Source: Bryobacterales bacterium (GTDB lineage Bacteria > Acidobacteriota > Terriglobia > Bryobacterales > Bryobacteraceae). From it: DNA of 5,178 bases. Below, piece by piece: positions 5,053 to 5,178 of the stretch (the stretch's first letter is position 1; each line of letters opens with the position of its first letter). A program made the translations under genes and the position numbers. The stretch lies in assembly GCA_003132865.1 (NCBI GenBank), contig PKYZ01000549.1:1-5178 (forward strand), written 5' to 3'. A model generated the notes under the pieces. It had not been told where the DNA came from. It searched no databases and saw only the letters and a program-made list of their open reading frames with translations.

Positions 5053-5060
5053 CCTCTTCT
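5053..5060 (-). promoter_or_regulatory. Ribosome binding site of the parD remnant
   Basis: AGAAGAGG on the minus strand lies 7 bases before ATG 5045 but only 3 bases before the alternative ATG 5049. This spacing selects ATG 5045 (MTIT...), which also matches how ParD proteins usually begin. The site is still well preserved although the gene is broken. Confidence 0.6.
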
Positions 5061-5178
5061 CGCTATTGTCGCAACTTCAGGCCCCGACCGTCCTCAAGAG
5101 ATGCGCGATGCCCGCGCTCTCGAGTACTGGATCGAGGTCGAATTTCGTGGCCGCTACCTAGCTACTTTGCGGCGCAAA
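5061..5178. other. Unassigned window end
   Basis: A plus frame starting at ATG 5101 (MRDARALEYWIEVEFRGR...) stays open to the window edge. An overlapping minus frame of about 26 codons, closed by stops on both sides, also exists. Neither is recognisable and the stretch is too short to decide. Part of it should carry the promoter of the ParD/ParE remnant, but no clear -35/-10 pair is visible. Confidence 0.3.

Noticed and set aside
5101..5178. Possible start of a plus-strand gene running off the window
   Set aside because: Only 26 codons are visible, without a strong ribosome binding site or motif, and the minus frame is equally plausible.

Overview
The window is high-GC bacterial DNA with short intergenic gaps. 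Three things suggest a soil Acidobacteriota of the Solibacteres/Bryobacterales kind: a PEP-CTERM sorted exported protein, a small secreted protein ending in a CDVC...CWCC cysteine cluster, and solo accessory toxin-antitoxin cassettes. This placement is inferred from gene content, not from a marker gene.

Layout: 1-390 has no gene I can support. 391-768 (+) is a small VOC/glyoxalase-fold protein. 791-1425 (-) is an apparently intact VapBC-type toxin-antitoxin operon, a Phd/YefM-like antitoxin followed by a PIN-domain toxin. Its promoter lies so close to the antitoxin ATG that the mRNA should be leaderless, and it is overlaid by repeated GTAC-core sites that look like an autoregulatory operator. 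1572-3025 (+) is a tightly coupled two-gene unit joined by a TAATG stop/start. It holds a secreted protein with a C-terminal five-cysteine cluster and an exported aldose 1-epimerase-like protein. 3012-3584 (-) is a PEP-CTERM exported protein whose 3' end overlaps the epimerase 3' end by 14 bp. 3726-4526 (+) is an isocitrate lyase/phosphoenolpyruvate mutase superfamily enzyme. 4569-5045 (-) is a decaying ParDE-type toxin-antitoxin module. The antitoxin reads as a full 90-residue ParD only if two single bases are restored. The toxin has lost its middle and is frameshifted. 5046-5178 holds the ribosome binding site of that module and otherwise unassigned sequence.

The genes do not form one pathway. 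The clearest biology is (i) one intact and one broken toxin-antitoxin module about 3 kb apart, separated by ordinary metabolic and exported-protein genes; (ii) an unusual leaderless, GTAC-decorated vapBC promoter; and (iii) translational coupling of a cysteine-cluster secreted protein to an exported sugar epimerase. I found no RNA gene, CRISPR array, insertion sequence or prophage gene. I did not find a convincing wholly new multi-gene system.
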